A DNA stretch of 64,000 nucleotides from Larix kaempferi (Eukaryota > Streptophyta > Pinopsida > Pinales > Pinaceae): assembly GCA_027924585.1 (NCBI GenBank), contig BSBM01001937.1, forward strand, positions 310,001-374,000. The letters run 5' to 3'. Numbering within the stretch: position 1 is the stretch's first letter; each line of letters opens with the position of its first letter. A program made the translations under genes and the position numbers. The notes beneath the pieces are model-generated. The model was not told the origin of the DNA and ran no database searches. It was given only the letters and a program-made list of their open reading frames with translations. Below, piece after piece: positions 12,584-24,310 of the stretch.

Positions 12584-14331
12584 TTGGATGCATTTTATAA
12601 GGAGTTGCTCAAAGGAAAACGAGCCATGCCGACAGGTGGGGAACTGACTTCTCCTAGAGGCATCCACGTTTTGAAAAAAGGACAACTGTCAAAAAAAGGG
12701 GGGAATGGCTCTTCGGAGGGTTCCTTGCCTTCTTTCGACAGTGTCCGGGGAGCTCATTCTAATAAGGGTGGGGGTCATCACCAAGGCCCGTCCAAGAGCT
12801 CAAAGAGACGCCTGGAGAAGTGGAAAAGTCATCCGGGGGAACATTGGCTTACCTTGGGACGGGATATTGGACTGGAGGAGCTGGTAGAGTATAATATGAT
12901 AGCTTTAGTGGGAAAATTCTCTTACAAGGCTATGAATTGGAAGGAGATAATTCATTGGGTTTCACAGGTCTAGGGCCCATTATTGGATTATGTCCCTAAG
13001 GTTTCAGTTCTGGCTCGTGGCTGGTATGGATTTAAATTTCAGGAAGAAGACCATGCTTCTCTCATTCTTGGAAAACTGTGGTTGAAGGGTTTAAGAAGCT
13101 TGATGCTGTAATGGTGGCATACATATTTTGACCCAGATCGGGCTACGATTAGATTTCGCCATCTTTGGGTTCTCCTTCCTGGATTCCCTTTAGTTATGTG
13201 GAATCGTGGGGCTTTTGAGGTGGTGGGAAACAACCTGGGCCGCTTCCTTCATTTAGAGGAGGAGATTCTGAATGGGGTTGATAAGAGGGTGGGTTGAATG
13301 TTGGTTGAGGTCAACATTTCTCTTGGGCTCATAGACATTTTGCACATTGATTGGCATGGTCGTAGAATTGCACAATTCATTGACTACTGGGGTATTATGT
13401 TCTGTTGTTCGAATTGCAAAGCGGTCGGTCACTTGTGGCGTCAATGCAAAGGGGTTGATCCGTCAAAGGGGATGGCGTCAGAGGATTCTCTTTGGTCATC
13501 AGAGGACGGTAGTGAGCAGGAGATGGACATGGTTGGTGGCCTGAATGGATACTCTAATCGTTTTCCTCCTTTGGGATCGGGCTCGTCGGATATCATGAGT
13601 AAGTTGGAAGCTTATGACCCCTCATTTTATCATTATTTAAATGAGATGGAAAAATACTTTATAAAATCTTTAGAAGTTAAAAGTTTGGGAAATGGGAACC
13701 AAGTTGATCGACACTATGATTCCTCCGTGTCTTCTCATGGTAATACCCTAGGAAAACCTAACCAGAATTGTTCTGATGCCATTTTTGTTGGTCCACATCT
13801 TCAGGATGGTGTTCCCCTGGGCCTGGTATCTTCCCGTCGAACATCATACTTATCTCCTCTGATATTGAGGCCACATCTTTCCCTTCCCCTATCGATGTCC
13901 ATTATATTCTTTCGTCTCATCCCCTTGATATTTCTTCCCATCTTCTGCCATGTTAGTCGGCTGATATCTCGGTTCCTAGGGTGTCGTCGACTATTTTACT
14001 AGTTCCATCGTATTGTGAGATGGAAAAAAAATCTCCCATCCCCACCTATTTAAAAAATAGGGTTGTGGAGTAGGACCAAAATTTGCAGCCAGATAGCTTA
14101 ATACAACCTCCTCTTTCTTTGGGTGCTTCTAAAGAAAATAAGGGAGCGAGGATGGGTGGCCTCACTCCTGATTTCTCTCCATTAAAGATGCACAGTGCTC
14201 GAAAACAACAAGAAATTGTAAACTCGGTCAAATCGGTGGTGGATGTTCCTCATCAAAATATTATTGATACCCTTTCCCCAGACTCCATGGCTCTTAGAGG
14301 AATTAAAGCCCTTACTCGAGGTCACCGATGA
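12584..14331 (+). pseudogene. LINE ORF1: DUF4283-like domain and CCHC zinc knuckle, broken
   Basis: One frame runs from 12584 to about 13820 with only three stops (TAG 12971, TAA 13109, TGA 13295). It encodes a DUF4283-like region, clearest at WVLLPGFPLVMWNRGAFEVV and NNLGRFLHLEEE near 13160-13265, followed by a perfect CCHC knuckle CSNCKAVGHLWRQC near 13405-13446. This pair is the standard ORF1 architecture of plant L1-type LINEs, an RNA-binding protein of the retrotransposition particle. Near 13820 coding quality shifts to the next frame, which continues (one stop near 13955, another near 14070) through a Ser/Pro/Lys-rich tail to a TGA at 14329. That stop overlaps the ORF2 start. The true ORF1 start is uncertain because a frame change also occurs around 12580-12600. 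Confidence 0.82.
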
Positions 14332-14577
14332 TTTTATTTTCTTTGAATATTAGGGGAGTGGGGGGCCTCCCCAAACACCTGGCCCTCAAAAGATTTCTGC
14401 AAATTATAAATCTGGACTTGGTCTTGCTACAAGAAACAATGGTAAGTGAGGAGAATGCCGAGTATTTTTTTATTAATATTAATCCCAATTGGAAGATGTG
14501 TGTTGTGGGTGCGGTTGGTTTATCTAGCGGTACGTTGGCTGCTTGGAATCCTCAGGTCCTGGACTTGAACCCTTTCA
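14328..14577 (+). pseudogene. LINE ORF2 N-terminus: APE-type endonuclease, truncated
   Basis: Starts with ATG at 14328, overlapping the ORF1 stop as ATGA. The first 83 or so residues match the beginning of the endonuclease/exonuclease/phosphatase domain of plant LINEs: SLNIRGVGG, the catalytic-metal motif LLQETMVS, and SSGTLAAWNPQVLDL. In the family this domain nicks target DNA to prime reverse transcription. Homology stops at about 14577; the frame then runs into low-complexity Gln/Glu/Asp/Gly sequence and stops at 14651. Reverse transcriptase and RNase H are absent downstream. LINEs are usually truncated at the 5' end, so loss of the 3' part implies a later deletion or insertion. Confidence 0.8.
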
Positions 14578-15859
14578 AATTTGACACCCAGGACCAAGGA
14601 GGAGAGCCAACAAGTGGTCAAGAACATAAACAAGATCAAGGACAAGAATAACAACAAAATGTTGATTTGCTAGCAGGAGAGAAGAGGAAGAATCCCAACA
14701 CAGCCGTGCTGGAGGGATCACAAAGAAAGAAGTTGTTGACACAACGACTATCGATAGGAGTTCACTTCGCGCTGTCGTCAACAAAGCATCGACCAAACTC
14801 CCTTACGCACTGGCCCAAAAAGGTTTTACCCTTTCTAGCAACACCCGCAAAGCGAGTGAGGTCTCAACCGAGATGCACAAGGGGGCTGCAGGAACCAAGT
14901 TTCCGCAATGGAGTTGAGGACATGTATTAAATACAAATCGCACTCGCAGAAACCAGAGATTATGTCTTCACACTATACTAACATTTCATCATTCGCATCT
15001 TTATTAATCGCAGCATCAACACATAATAAACATTCGCATCAACATGATCTAATTACTCATAACCAGCAAAAACCCATAGAGCAATTAAACATCTCAGAAA
15101 CATTCACATTCATCATCTCACAGAAACAAGGACAGAGATAGAACCATAATCGAACTTCTTCATGCATTCATTAAAACCTGCATAATGACCTTTGCAGAAA
15201 CAGCCAATACATCATATCGCGGATACAAAACAGATCAACAACTGGATCAAAATTCGGCAGATCGATTACCCTATTCATCACCGATCTGGATGCCCTTAGG
15301 CTTACAATCATACTCCTACTTGCACATGAACACTACGCGCATAAAATATTTTAGATATAAATCATGATGTCTAAATGCACATCAAGCTAACATCACCTAT
15401 CGTGGATACCTGACTCAGTCAGGAGTCTATGCCATGATGCAACCATGACGTAACCTTGCATCGCATGTACCTGTCTTTTCCTATCAGACTTGATGACCCA
15501 TCAGAGTACATGCCATCCATAAACATAATCATACGCATTTAGTAATCATTTCATAATTTCATATAATTCATAAACATTCAATCATCAATGATTCCTTTTA
15601 TAATTTCAAAATAGCATATTCATTGATAATCATTATAACATTGTCTCATAACAGATAGTTCTCAAACATTTATTTTTAATACTCAAAGTACCAGTTCTAC
15701 ACATAGATAGGTCATTCAAAATCAAATACCCCAAAAAATAACACAACATAAATATCTAAATCTAAATCCACACATAATTAGGTCATTCAAAACCAAATGC
15801 CCTCAAATAATAATGTCACAACAATATCAAAAATCGAATGACAAAAACGGGGCACTACA
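14578..15859 (-). mobile_element. Probable Gypsy-type LTR or element end (tentative)
   Basis: The right edge at 15859 reads on the minus strand as TGTAGTGCCCCGTTTTTGTC, the style of many plant Ty3/Gypsy LTR starts. The left edge would be where the LINE homology is cut at about 14577. No PBS, coding domain or target duplication was identified. An internal pair near 15700 and 15772 shares TAGGTCATTCAAAA. The boundary on the left is inferred from where the LINE ends. Confidence 0.35.
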
Positions 15860-16135
15860 ATTTGTACATGTTTGAAAAGTTCAGCGTCACTTTATCTATT
15901 TTTATTAGTTTATAGATACTGAAAAATTGAGTCTCGCTTTATCTTTATTTTCATTTGTACATGTTTGAAAAGTTCAACATCACTCTATCTTTATTTTTCA
16001 TTGGTACATAGTGAAAAGTTGAGCATTTTGTAGATGTCAAAAAGTTGAGCATCACTTTGATTATTGGTGAAAATATATTTTTTCATTTGTAGATGTTGAA
16101 AAGTTGAGCATCGCTTTAATTATTGGAGAAAATAA
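15860..16135. repeat. Degenerate minisatellite, about six units
   Basis: Units of roughly 40-75 bp are built around (C)ATTTGTAGATGTTGAAAAGT followed by TGAGCATCACTTT and a T-rich spacer. Copies are clear near 15862, 15951, 16030 and 16085, with weaker ones between. Confidence 0.7.
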
Positions 16136-16399
16136 TTTTGGTTTGGTATTGTCAAGCATTTTATTTTCATGATGTAAAAACTAATTAGTACTTTATATGT
16201 ACGAAATAGGGAGAATATGAGAGCTTGACTTATAAAGAGGATGGGTAATAGCTAAAGATTGCGGCATAGACCACATGATCATTAGTTTTTATTAGTAAAG
16301 ATATTATAGTTGTCCCCCCTAAAATTAATGCTTAAAATATAGTGGGAGAAAATGATTAATCACGAAGAAGGAAGTTTATGCAATGTCTAGTTTGAATAA

Positions 16400-16970
16400 A
16401 TCCCCTAATGAAAAAGATAGATTATCAAGGAGACCCACCCCTCATCAGTTATGTAACATTTAAAAAAATGAAGGGAGAACTTCTTAAAATAAAATTTAAT
16501 TGCATCATGGTAAGGAAATTAAGAAAAGGGCACTTATTGGTAACAAAGCTCTACAAATGTAATGAAATTAAAAGTGAAAGGGGATTTTCTCACTTTGGAA
16601 TAGACCCAAGCCAATCCTCCTTCTCTTTCGTAGATCTCTCTCTCTCCTCTAATGTGAATTGCACAAGTGAGTGATGGTACAAATGAGAGGAACTCATTCT
16701 CTATTTATACTTTACCTTTTACTTGACTTTTATCCCAGCTAGGTCGGCCTCACTTTAACTGACTGGGCCGACCTCTCCTAGAAAGACTCAAATAATAGTA
16801 TATTACATTCTTTAGGGTACTAACGACCCGACTTACAATGGAGGTTTACCCCATGAATTTTACATGACCCAATATAATAATGACATCTTCGAACAGAGGT
16901 TAAACATCCCCGACAGAGTTACAATAATAAAGTACAAGTAGAATATTCTTTGAAGTTACATTAATTTAAC
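16400..16970 (-). mobile_element. Degenerate LTR related to the 34.5-kb Copia element
   Basis: Shares an ordered series of blocks with the LTRs at 34.5 and 40.7 kb: CTCTATTTATAC, AGCTAGGTCGGCC, GACTGGGCCGACC, GACATCTTCG and TTTGAAGTTACA. The complement of TATTTATA at 16702 gives the TATA box in the minus orientation. Many substitutions; the left third is unrecognisable. No internal Copia sequence adjoins it, so it may be a solo LTR or a cut remnant. Confidence 0.6.
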
Positions 16971-18670
16971 AAAGGGATTAGTTAACTCGAGTCAATCAAG
17001 TTGGTTGGGTGAACCAACTAGAGAGTCAGAAAGTTGTAATGGAATAACTACCTATCTGCAGTATATATTAGGCTGGTGAGCCATAAGATGTAATGATACT
17101 AATTCTTATGTATGATGGTCCTTTAATATAAGACAACATGTTACTTTTTTTTCCAAGAGTGATATCAAACAACCTGTTACTTATACCACCATTACTTGTG
17201 TCCTTTCTCTTGTATTTATGCATTTGTGAACCTTATATCTTGTTATGTATCGCTTTGCTACTGGTAGCTCATGTAATACCTTAGATTACAACATTAATTC
17301 TGTTGTTAGTGGTACTAAATCGGGATAACAAGATGACCAAGTCTGCATAAATGCTAAGTGAGAATAGTGGGATCAAAAGATAGAAAATTACATCCAGTAT
17401 TATGCTAGAAGGAACAAGTTGGCCATTGCTAAGGCTAGAGAAAAATTCTTCACCGAATCACATGAAAAATTCATAAAAGTTGTACCTCGGGAGATAAAGA
17501 AATTGGTCGACTGAATCCATGAGCAAGCTTGAACCTCAAAATTAAAAAATTGTTAATTCACAAGCTCTATAATGGATGAAGGACGAATTTGTACAAGTGG
17601 CTTGAGAAGATAAGCGACGACTATTGCAAGGAGCAAGCCATTGAAGAAAGGACCTTGATCGACAAAATCAAAGCTAGATTCTACAACGACTTCCACGACT
17701 CCATTTTTGTCACAATCCTGAATCTATTGTATAAATTCCTACTTGAAAAAGGATCTGGTCATATAGTTGAACCCTGACCTCTATTGGGTCATGGTGCATG
17801 CATGCTTGAATTGGGACAAAAGCAAAAATACTGGGAAAAAATTGTCAATGAATGCCAATGGGAATACTTTCTTAATAAATGAATCTCAGTGCTAAAACAC
17901 TCACAATCGCTCAGTAGGATTCAGGTCGGCATTGGGGGGTTTGTTGACCATGTGCACCAAATAGAAGGATGATGCTAGATGACGAAGAAAGTGAAGAATG
18001 AAGCCCAACAAGAATCCAATTCTATTGCGAGAAAATAAATGTCCATCCCACTACGTAATAGAAGAGTTATGAAGAAACCATATGAGATGGTCGAGCAACC
18101 AAAGACCTGGCCGAGTCGAGGGAAAGTCGACCAAATGAGAGAAAGGGTGAGGTGCCGACATTGATGGAGTGGTCACACAAGATGGTGTTGACCCCACAGT
18201 CCTTGCATATTACAATTCTTGATTCCTTTACTCTTGTCGACTCTGTACTGATGATTATGATGACTGGATCAAGAATTAGACAAATCATCGAGCGATATCT
18301 AAGACTTGGACATGGTGACAACAACATATGGAGTCAACTAGATCAAAGTGGACGAATTACGAACCGACTGATGATTCAACGACCACGCCGTGGTAATTGG
18401 ATTACCTTCCTGCATGAGTTCGGAAGAAACTCTTTTAATTTATTCTATTTTGACCATGTGGAGGTACCCCTCTTGCCAGCAATGTTATTGATTGAAGCCC
18501 CTACTCTATCGGAGATCTGACCTATCGACGAGGATTCCGTAGAAGAATTTAGACTGTCTTGCTATAAAATTCATCGACCAGAAATAAGTATAGAAAATCA
18601 GCGTAAAGAAGTAAGTTCGTCTCTAGTCATGCATTCTCCTCATATAAGTAATAAAAGTAAAAACTCTATC
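16971..18670. other. Unassigned region before a gag relic
   Basis: Contains short open stretches (for example 17589-17777 and 18152-18520) without recognised motifs. Their position just upstream of the gag relic on the same strand makes decayed gag or leader sequence possible, but I cannot show this. Confidence 0.3.
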
Positions 18671-18679
18671 AAAATGTTT

Positions 18680-19730
18680 TCCATAGGCCGATCCATACCC
18701 CTATCTATGAAGGAGATGAAGATCTAAAGAAGCATCGGTTTGTCTGTGAAACTCTATGGCAAGTTAATCTCAATGATGATGAAAATCAACAGATTGCTCA
18801 ATTTGCAAGTGGTCTTTGCAAAAGATTACTTACGTGGTGTATGAACTTCATCGAAGATGGAGTGAAAACAAAGAAAGAGATCAAAGAAAAATTCTTAGAT
18901 TTATTCAAAATTGAATATAATAAGCACCTGGTTGGTCATAACCTAGAAGAAATTACATAAAGATTAGTCTAGTCAATTCGTGAATATGACAGAAGATTTA
19001 AATATTTGATCAGCTACATGCAATCCAAAATGGACTAGTCGGTTGTAATTCAATTCTTCATCGCAGGACTACAACCAAGAATTAAAATGTCGTTGATGTT
19101 ATACGAGTTTACAACCAATGACAAAGTTTTAAATAAATATTTAAAAGTCGAGTCAAACACAAATGTTTCAAGAGGTCCTGTCAACGGAAGACTTAAAAAA
19201 ATATAGAAATCATGCAGAGATCGCTCCAACAACTCGCACAAAGGCATAACATCTTATGGTGCACGACGTGCTCGACGGAAGGACATACCAAATACCCCCG
19301 TCGTTGTGAAAACCAGTGATTTCATGATGACAAAAGAACATTTCATGAAGATAGAAGACCATATCCCGAGGAAAGAAGACTCCATGAAGAACCTCGAATA
19401 TTTCCCGAGGAAAGATGACGAAAAGATATATGAGTCACTCAAACGACTTATTATTGCAACATATGCAAAATATTTGAGCCTCACTCAACTATTGAATTCC
19501 CATATAATGCAGATAGTGTTAAACCCAAATGGTGCAACATTTGTAGGACAATGCAACACACTACTGCAAAGTGTATCAAAAATATTAAGAGTAAGACGAA
19601 CTACTAGACAGTGTATCAAACACAAACCATTGAGCAAAATTATCAAAGAGGCCATGACTTTAGACATGATGATCAACGTAACAATTTATACAATTGACGG
19701 GGTGACTACAATGGTAAGGACTTAAGCTGC
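18680..19730 (+). pseudogene. LTR-retrotransposon gag relic with CCHC zinc knuckle
   Basis: Translation from about 18690 gives FVCETLWQVNLNDDENQQIA and then FASGLCKRLLTWCMNFIEDG and EIKEKFLDLFKIEYN, which follows the retrotransposon gag pattern (helical core, Leu-rich, a Trp, then an F...F segment). Further on, AGLQPRIKMSLMLYE near 19070 and a perfect knuckle CNICRTMQHTTAKC at 19533-19574 (C-x2-C-x4-H-x4-C) complete a capsid plus nucleocapsid layout, most like Ty3/Gypsy. Several stops (near 18958, 19037 and 19204) and a frame change break it. Protease and RT are not found downstream. Confidence 0.68.
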
Positions 19731-19794
19731 TCAAAATCTCCATTTAACAATCTTTACAATAGGCATAAAACTATTACACAATCATTATTTGCAT

Positions 19795-19925
19795 AAAAAC
19801 TCACTATGTGTTGCAATGGTAAAGACTCTCTGCTTATATAACATAGGTTGTGAGTTCGAATCAGTGGGAAAGGCGCTCCACTTATGGGATATGGATCTGA
19901 TTACAATTTAAAAATAAAACATGCC
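19795..19925 (+). mobile_element. tRNA-like SINE head (first of two)
   Basis: Has A-box-like TGGTAAAGACTC near 19819 and B-box-like GAGTTCGAATC near 19852, then an A-rich end (TTTAAAAATAAAAC) near 19910. A proper acceptor stem and anticodon arm are not evident, so a working tRNA gene is unlikely. Target duplications were not found. Confidence 0.45.
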
Positions 19926-19934
19926 ACCAACCAC

Positions 19935-20040
19935 CTGATGGAGCCACGGTGGCATGGCGATAGAGGCACAATATTATAGATGGGGCAGTCATGGGTTCAA
20001 ACCCATCACCCACTTTTTGTGTTAAATGGATAAAAAATTA
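19935..20040 (+). mobile_element. tRNA-like SINE head, same family type as the 3.36-kb SINE
   Basis: A-box-like ATGGCGATAGAGG near 19956 and B-box GGTTCAAACCC near 19995. The sequence between follows the SINE at 3.37 kb (ATGGCGATACGG, GGTTCAAAC). It is followed by T-rich then A-rich sequence. No target duplication found. Confidence 0.45.
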
Positions 20041-23000
20041 ACTTTAAATAATATAATTTGAATCCATGTTTCAAATGACAACATAGGTGTAGTAGTCAGG
20101 GAGTTGGGTTATTAACTTGTAGGTTGGACACATTAGAAGATAAAATTAGAATTAATTAATTGGGCCACCTACACATACAATGACTCTACCGTACTTCCAC
20201 ATGGCACATAGTCAGTTGCACATGTCAGCACCATGCCATCCTATTGTACGCTCAATTAGCCTGCCATGTCACCTAACACATCATCATTCATACAATCCAT
20301 TTTTCATCCTCTAGTGATGCCACGTGGCACTGTACTTTTTCCCTTTTTGTCTATTGGATAAAAACTTCAGATCATGATATCTTCTTCATACGGAGTTCGT
20401 TTGAGGTCTTTCAAGCATCATTGGAAATCCCTCAACGAGCTCTATGTCATGGATCTTTCTTCATCTGCATTTGAAAACTTCATTTTGGATCAATTGGGAG
20501 GATCCTCTTGGATCATTCTTCAATGGTGGTCTTAGTTTTATCTCCTCTAATAAGCATCGAGGAAACCATCTAGACGGAAGCATTGACACAACAAAACTTA
20601 GCATAGAACTTGGTTTTTCTTCATCAGTGGCCTTAGCTTTATCTCCTTTGACAAGAATCGTGACGGTTTGCATGATTCAAAAATATCTACCCTACAAATG
20701 AGCAAGGACATGCCACCATGTGGATCTTGTTTATATAAAAATATGATATGTGATTTTGTGTTTATTAGTCCTAAGAATATATGTTTCAAATTACCCTATT
20801 ATTTTGTATGGTGGCATAAAGAAACCAAAGATATGATTAAAGTGTGTGAAAAATGTGGTTTATTTGTTTTTATTTATATAATTTATTTTTATATGTGTTG
20901 AATTTTGATTGGAGTATAATCTTCAATAAGACTAAATTGATAATTAATTGGATTAAATGTTCATTATCTCCCAAGATTCAATTCGGATTTGTTTTCATGT
21001 ACACTTGAAGTGGACAACATACCAAGTGTCTATTGTATCCTACAAAAAGACTATATGGCAGATACTCTTCCAACCAGTTGCCTAGAACTCGACACAACTT
21101 GGAAAAATAGTAGAAGAAACAACCGTTGGTAGTCATGGGATGGAATGGGTTCTGAACCTGAGCCATTCCTATCATCATCCATTAATTTCCAAATGATCCC
21201 AGAACAATACTGCATTTTCCCTATTTGGCAGCTCGATTGTTTTTTAAATACTCTGAACCTATAGTTACTCGCTCTTGTTCGGGTTACCATCTTCTTTCTC
21301 TATGTTGAGTACATACCCTTCCATGTTGTCGTTGTCACTTGAGTGCATCTTCAATGGAAGGTGAAGGGGAACCCCCCCCATTTAGCTACAAATTTTCCAT
21401 ACTTTCCCATCCGACAATTGATATATCGTACAACATTCAAGGTTTTTGACAACCCCTCTTAAATTAACAGGAATTGGGTTTGGGTTTTGTTCTAGAGAAT
21501 GGAAGAACTAGGATGATCTTTCTTCCCAAAAATTAATTCTACCTCTGTTGGAAGGTTAGGGTCACTAGTGCCTTGCACTACATTTAATGGTTGTAAATTT
21601 AGTTCTGCAATTTAAACATGGAAGATCCCGACCCGTACATGAATTTCTATGGTTTTCCAGTGCTTCTAGTTTTTGTATTCCTACTTGCATTCACGTTATA
21701 AGAATATCATCATCCTCATGGTGAAGAGGGTTTCCATCAAGTCAGTTTTCCCACTATCTAAAATTTGGGATTGGGTTGGGGTTTTGAAATATTTTCCTGA
21801 GATTTACAGTCAATGTTTAAAATCTTTATCCCTATTATATATACATTGAAAATGCTTTTTATTCTGTGTATTATCTGGTTTCCAAATCCTGCAAAGGAAA
21901 AGACACTACAATTTTAAGATATTTTATTTTCTGAAGTTGTAATGTAATCGATGTTTTTTTGTTAGCATGTTGGTTTAATGAAAGGGAACAAAATATTTTG
22001 TCTAGGATATTAGACTCTTCTCCTTAGGCCCTAGGATGTGCAATGTTGAGGCTTTGAGGCATCTCAAAATCTTTGTTGTCTTGAGCATATGCATCATTTT
22101 CATTGCTTGTATCTATTCTTTCTAATGTTTGTGGCATGGAAAACATGAATTTGATATGCATATTGATATTGTAATATGCTAGTACAAAGAAAGATTAATC
22201 CTGTAAAAAGGACATTCTCATATTTTGGTTCTAAATAACTCTTGTGTTCATGTGATTCAATTTGCACTAGCAATTTTCCAAATATAGGTATGAAAACCAG
22301 CCATCTAGACTTGCAGCTTCCCATAACTTCAGTTCTTGATTAAGGGAACACTTTAAAATATGAAAATGAAAGCTTCAATTGCATTAGAACACTTCATACA
22401 ATCAAACAAAGGAAAATAGGTTGATAGATTTCAACCTGATTCTTCTAGTTGACTCAAGCTAGTAGTAGTTTCTACTTTGGTCTCCAATTTCAATTGGTGT
22501 CTTATTGATGGTATGTAATTATAATCTTGATATTATTGGTCTTCATATCTAAGAAGATGTGCTCAATTCAATTGTTTTTTCCCTTTACCAACTATAGTGA
22601 CATTGTTAAAAGATAAATGAATATCTAAGCTCATCAGTTATTCTAACAATTGCTTGCATTAGATGCCCCCCATTTCTTAGAATGAATCATTGCAGGGATG
22701 AATCCTGGATTATATGTACATTGTTTACGTCTTTGGTGAGATCTAGGTTTCATCTGAAAAATATTTAGAAATTCATATGTTATATTCTTAAGATACCCTT
22801 TAGGCATTTATAACCTCCAGTTGCTAGATGTTGGCATCTTCTTTTCCTAACAATAATGATCCATTGCATGTATCTTCCATTTACAACACTAAGTATTTTT
22901 TCCTTCTTAGGACCTAGTGGTGACTTCCATTGTAAGTATTTAGTGACTTCTTTTGTAGCTTATAAACTATAATCTCAAAATGAACTACTATACACATGAG

Positions 23001-23745
23001 CTATGATGGACTTACATTATGTGTTGGGTTGGAGCATAGGTGGCGCTGAAAGGATATTTAGGATCCATTTGAACACATAGGATCCTTGGTCTCCAGCACC
23101 GCTACCCAAATTGTGTTCATTTATTTTCCATGGATTGAGTTATTCCAAACTATGTAATATATACAATGAATTGTGATATGTAACCAAACATTTCTCCCTC
23201 ATGGACTTATTAAACAGTATAGTAGTGAATCCAGGATGGCATAAATAAATCAACTGGGGTACCGATTTCTTGTGGATGAAAAATAGATTCTTTATATTAG
23301 ATGTGAAATCTGCAATCTGTAGTATCATATTTTTTTATCTTCAAACTTTTGCAAGATGGCAGAGTCATGTTTTACTTAAATTCTCCATCAGACCTTGTTG
23401 GAGGATTTGTACTTGAACTTTAGCCGTCTCATTCACCAAGGGGTTTTTCTATTGTACTTGAATTAATTTTCACCAAAATCCTGTTTACTACAATCTTTTA
23501 GGTCCTTTCTATACATTTTACAATAGGATATACATCTTCGATCTCAATTTCAAAATATATATTTTTCTTATAAGTTGGTAACCTTTAAGATCTTATGTTT
23601 TTTTCCATTTTTTTTCTAACAAAAAATGTCTTATATACCAAGTAATCAAAATTATCTTGCAAAATATTGAATATCTTAACATGCCCTCCATCCTATTTCC
23701 TAATGACTTATTGTTGGTTGTGGAGCTTGATCTTCCTTATTCAAA
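20041..23745. other. Long region without recognised genes
   Basis: No domain recognised on either strand. A diverged direct repeat about 106 bp apart near 20517 and 20623 shares CTTAG(T/C)TTTATCTCCT. An imperfect stem-loop near 23047-23105 includes AGGATCC (23060-23066) facing GGATCCT (23080-23086). A 75-codon plus frame at 20444-20701 owes part of its content to the repeat. Confidence 0.4.
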
Positions 23746-23746
23746 G

Positions 23747-24310
23747 GTCATGTGTCCAGCCGTGTCTGGATCCCAGCCCATGACGGGGGGGTTTTGGGGG
23801 GCTTGTCCCCCCAAAATAGTCGTCATGGGGGGTCCAAGTGGGGGGGGACTATTTTGGGAACCCCCCCCCTAGCAGGGGTTCGGGGGCAGCGCCCCCGTAG
23901 CAAAAATTTTGAGAAAAATGCCTTGTAAAATGTTGTAATTTCACAGTCATGACTTGGTCAATAATGGGTGATTTATGGGCCCATGGTATTGGGTGTTACA
24001 TAGTATTTTCCATGGTAATTGCTCTTTAAAAGCAAAGCATTGTAATACGTCTATGTATTGTAGCATTGTAAAGATCTTTGATTGTGTGAGAGAGATTGTG
24101 AGAGAGTGAAGAGGAAGTTGCAGGGGATGTGTTGCAAGTTGTATCCCTTCATTTGTTGGATGGTATAATAATAAGGACTGGCAATTTCTGTGTGGACGTA
24201 TCCCATCTTGGGTGAACCACATTATATTGGTGTCTCTCTTGTGATGTGTTTTATGTGATTTATATTTGCATCTTGTTTATTGTTATTGCTCTTCGATCAT
24301 GTTTTTATAA
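23747..24310 (+). mobile_element. Probable solo LTR with a G-rich 5' segment
   Basis: Starts around TGTGTCCAGCC near 23749, holds the G-rich hairpin segment, then a stretch typical of plant LTR R-U5 regions: repeated GTGAGAGAG near 24090, GTGGACGTATCCCATCTTGG near 24192 and GGTGAACCACATTATATTGG just after it. That GAACCAC block is common near the 3' end of plant Copia LTRs. Neither a PBS nor a second copy nor a target duplication was found, so both edges are approximate. Confidence 0.42.
23784..23897. repeat. G-rich segment with two perfect hairpins
   Basis: Perfect 10-bp stem: TTTTGGGGGG at 23792-23801 and CCCCCCAAAA at 23807-23816, loop CTTGT. Perfect 7-bp stem: CGGGGGC at 23881-23887 and GCCCCCG at 23891-23897, loop AGC. 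Several G runs of five to eight and C runs lie between. It stands out sharply from the AT-rich surroundings. Confidence 0.85.

Noticed and set aside
19795-20040. Functional tRNA genes
   Set aside because: Only A- and B-box-like motifs fit; acceptor and anticodon stems do not. SINE heads explain them better.
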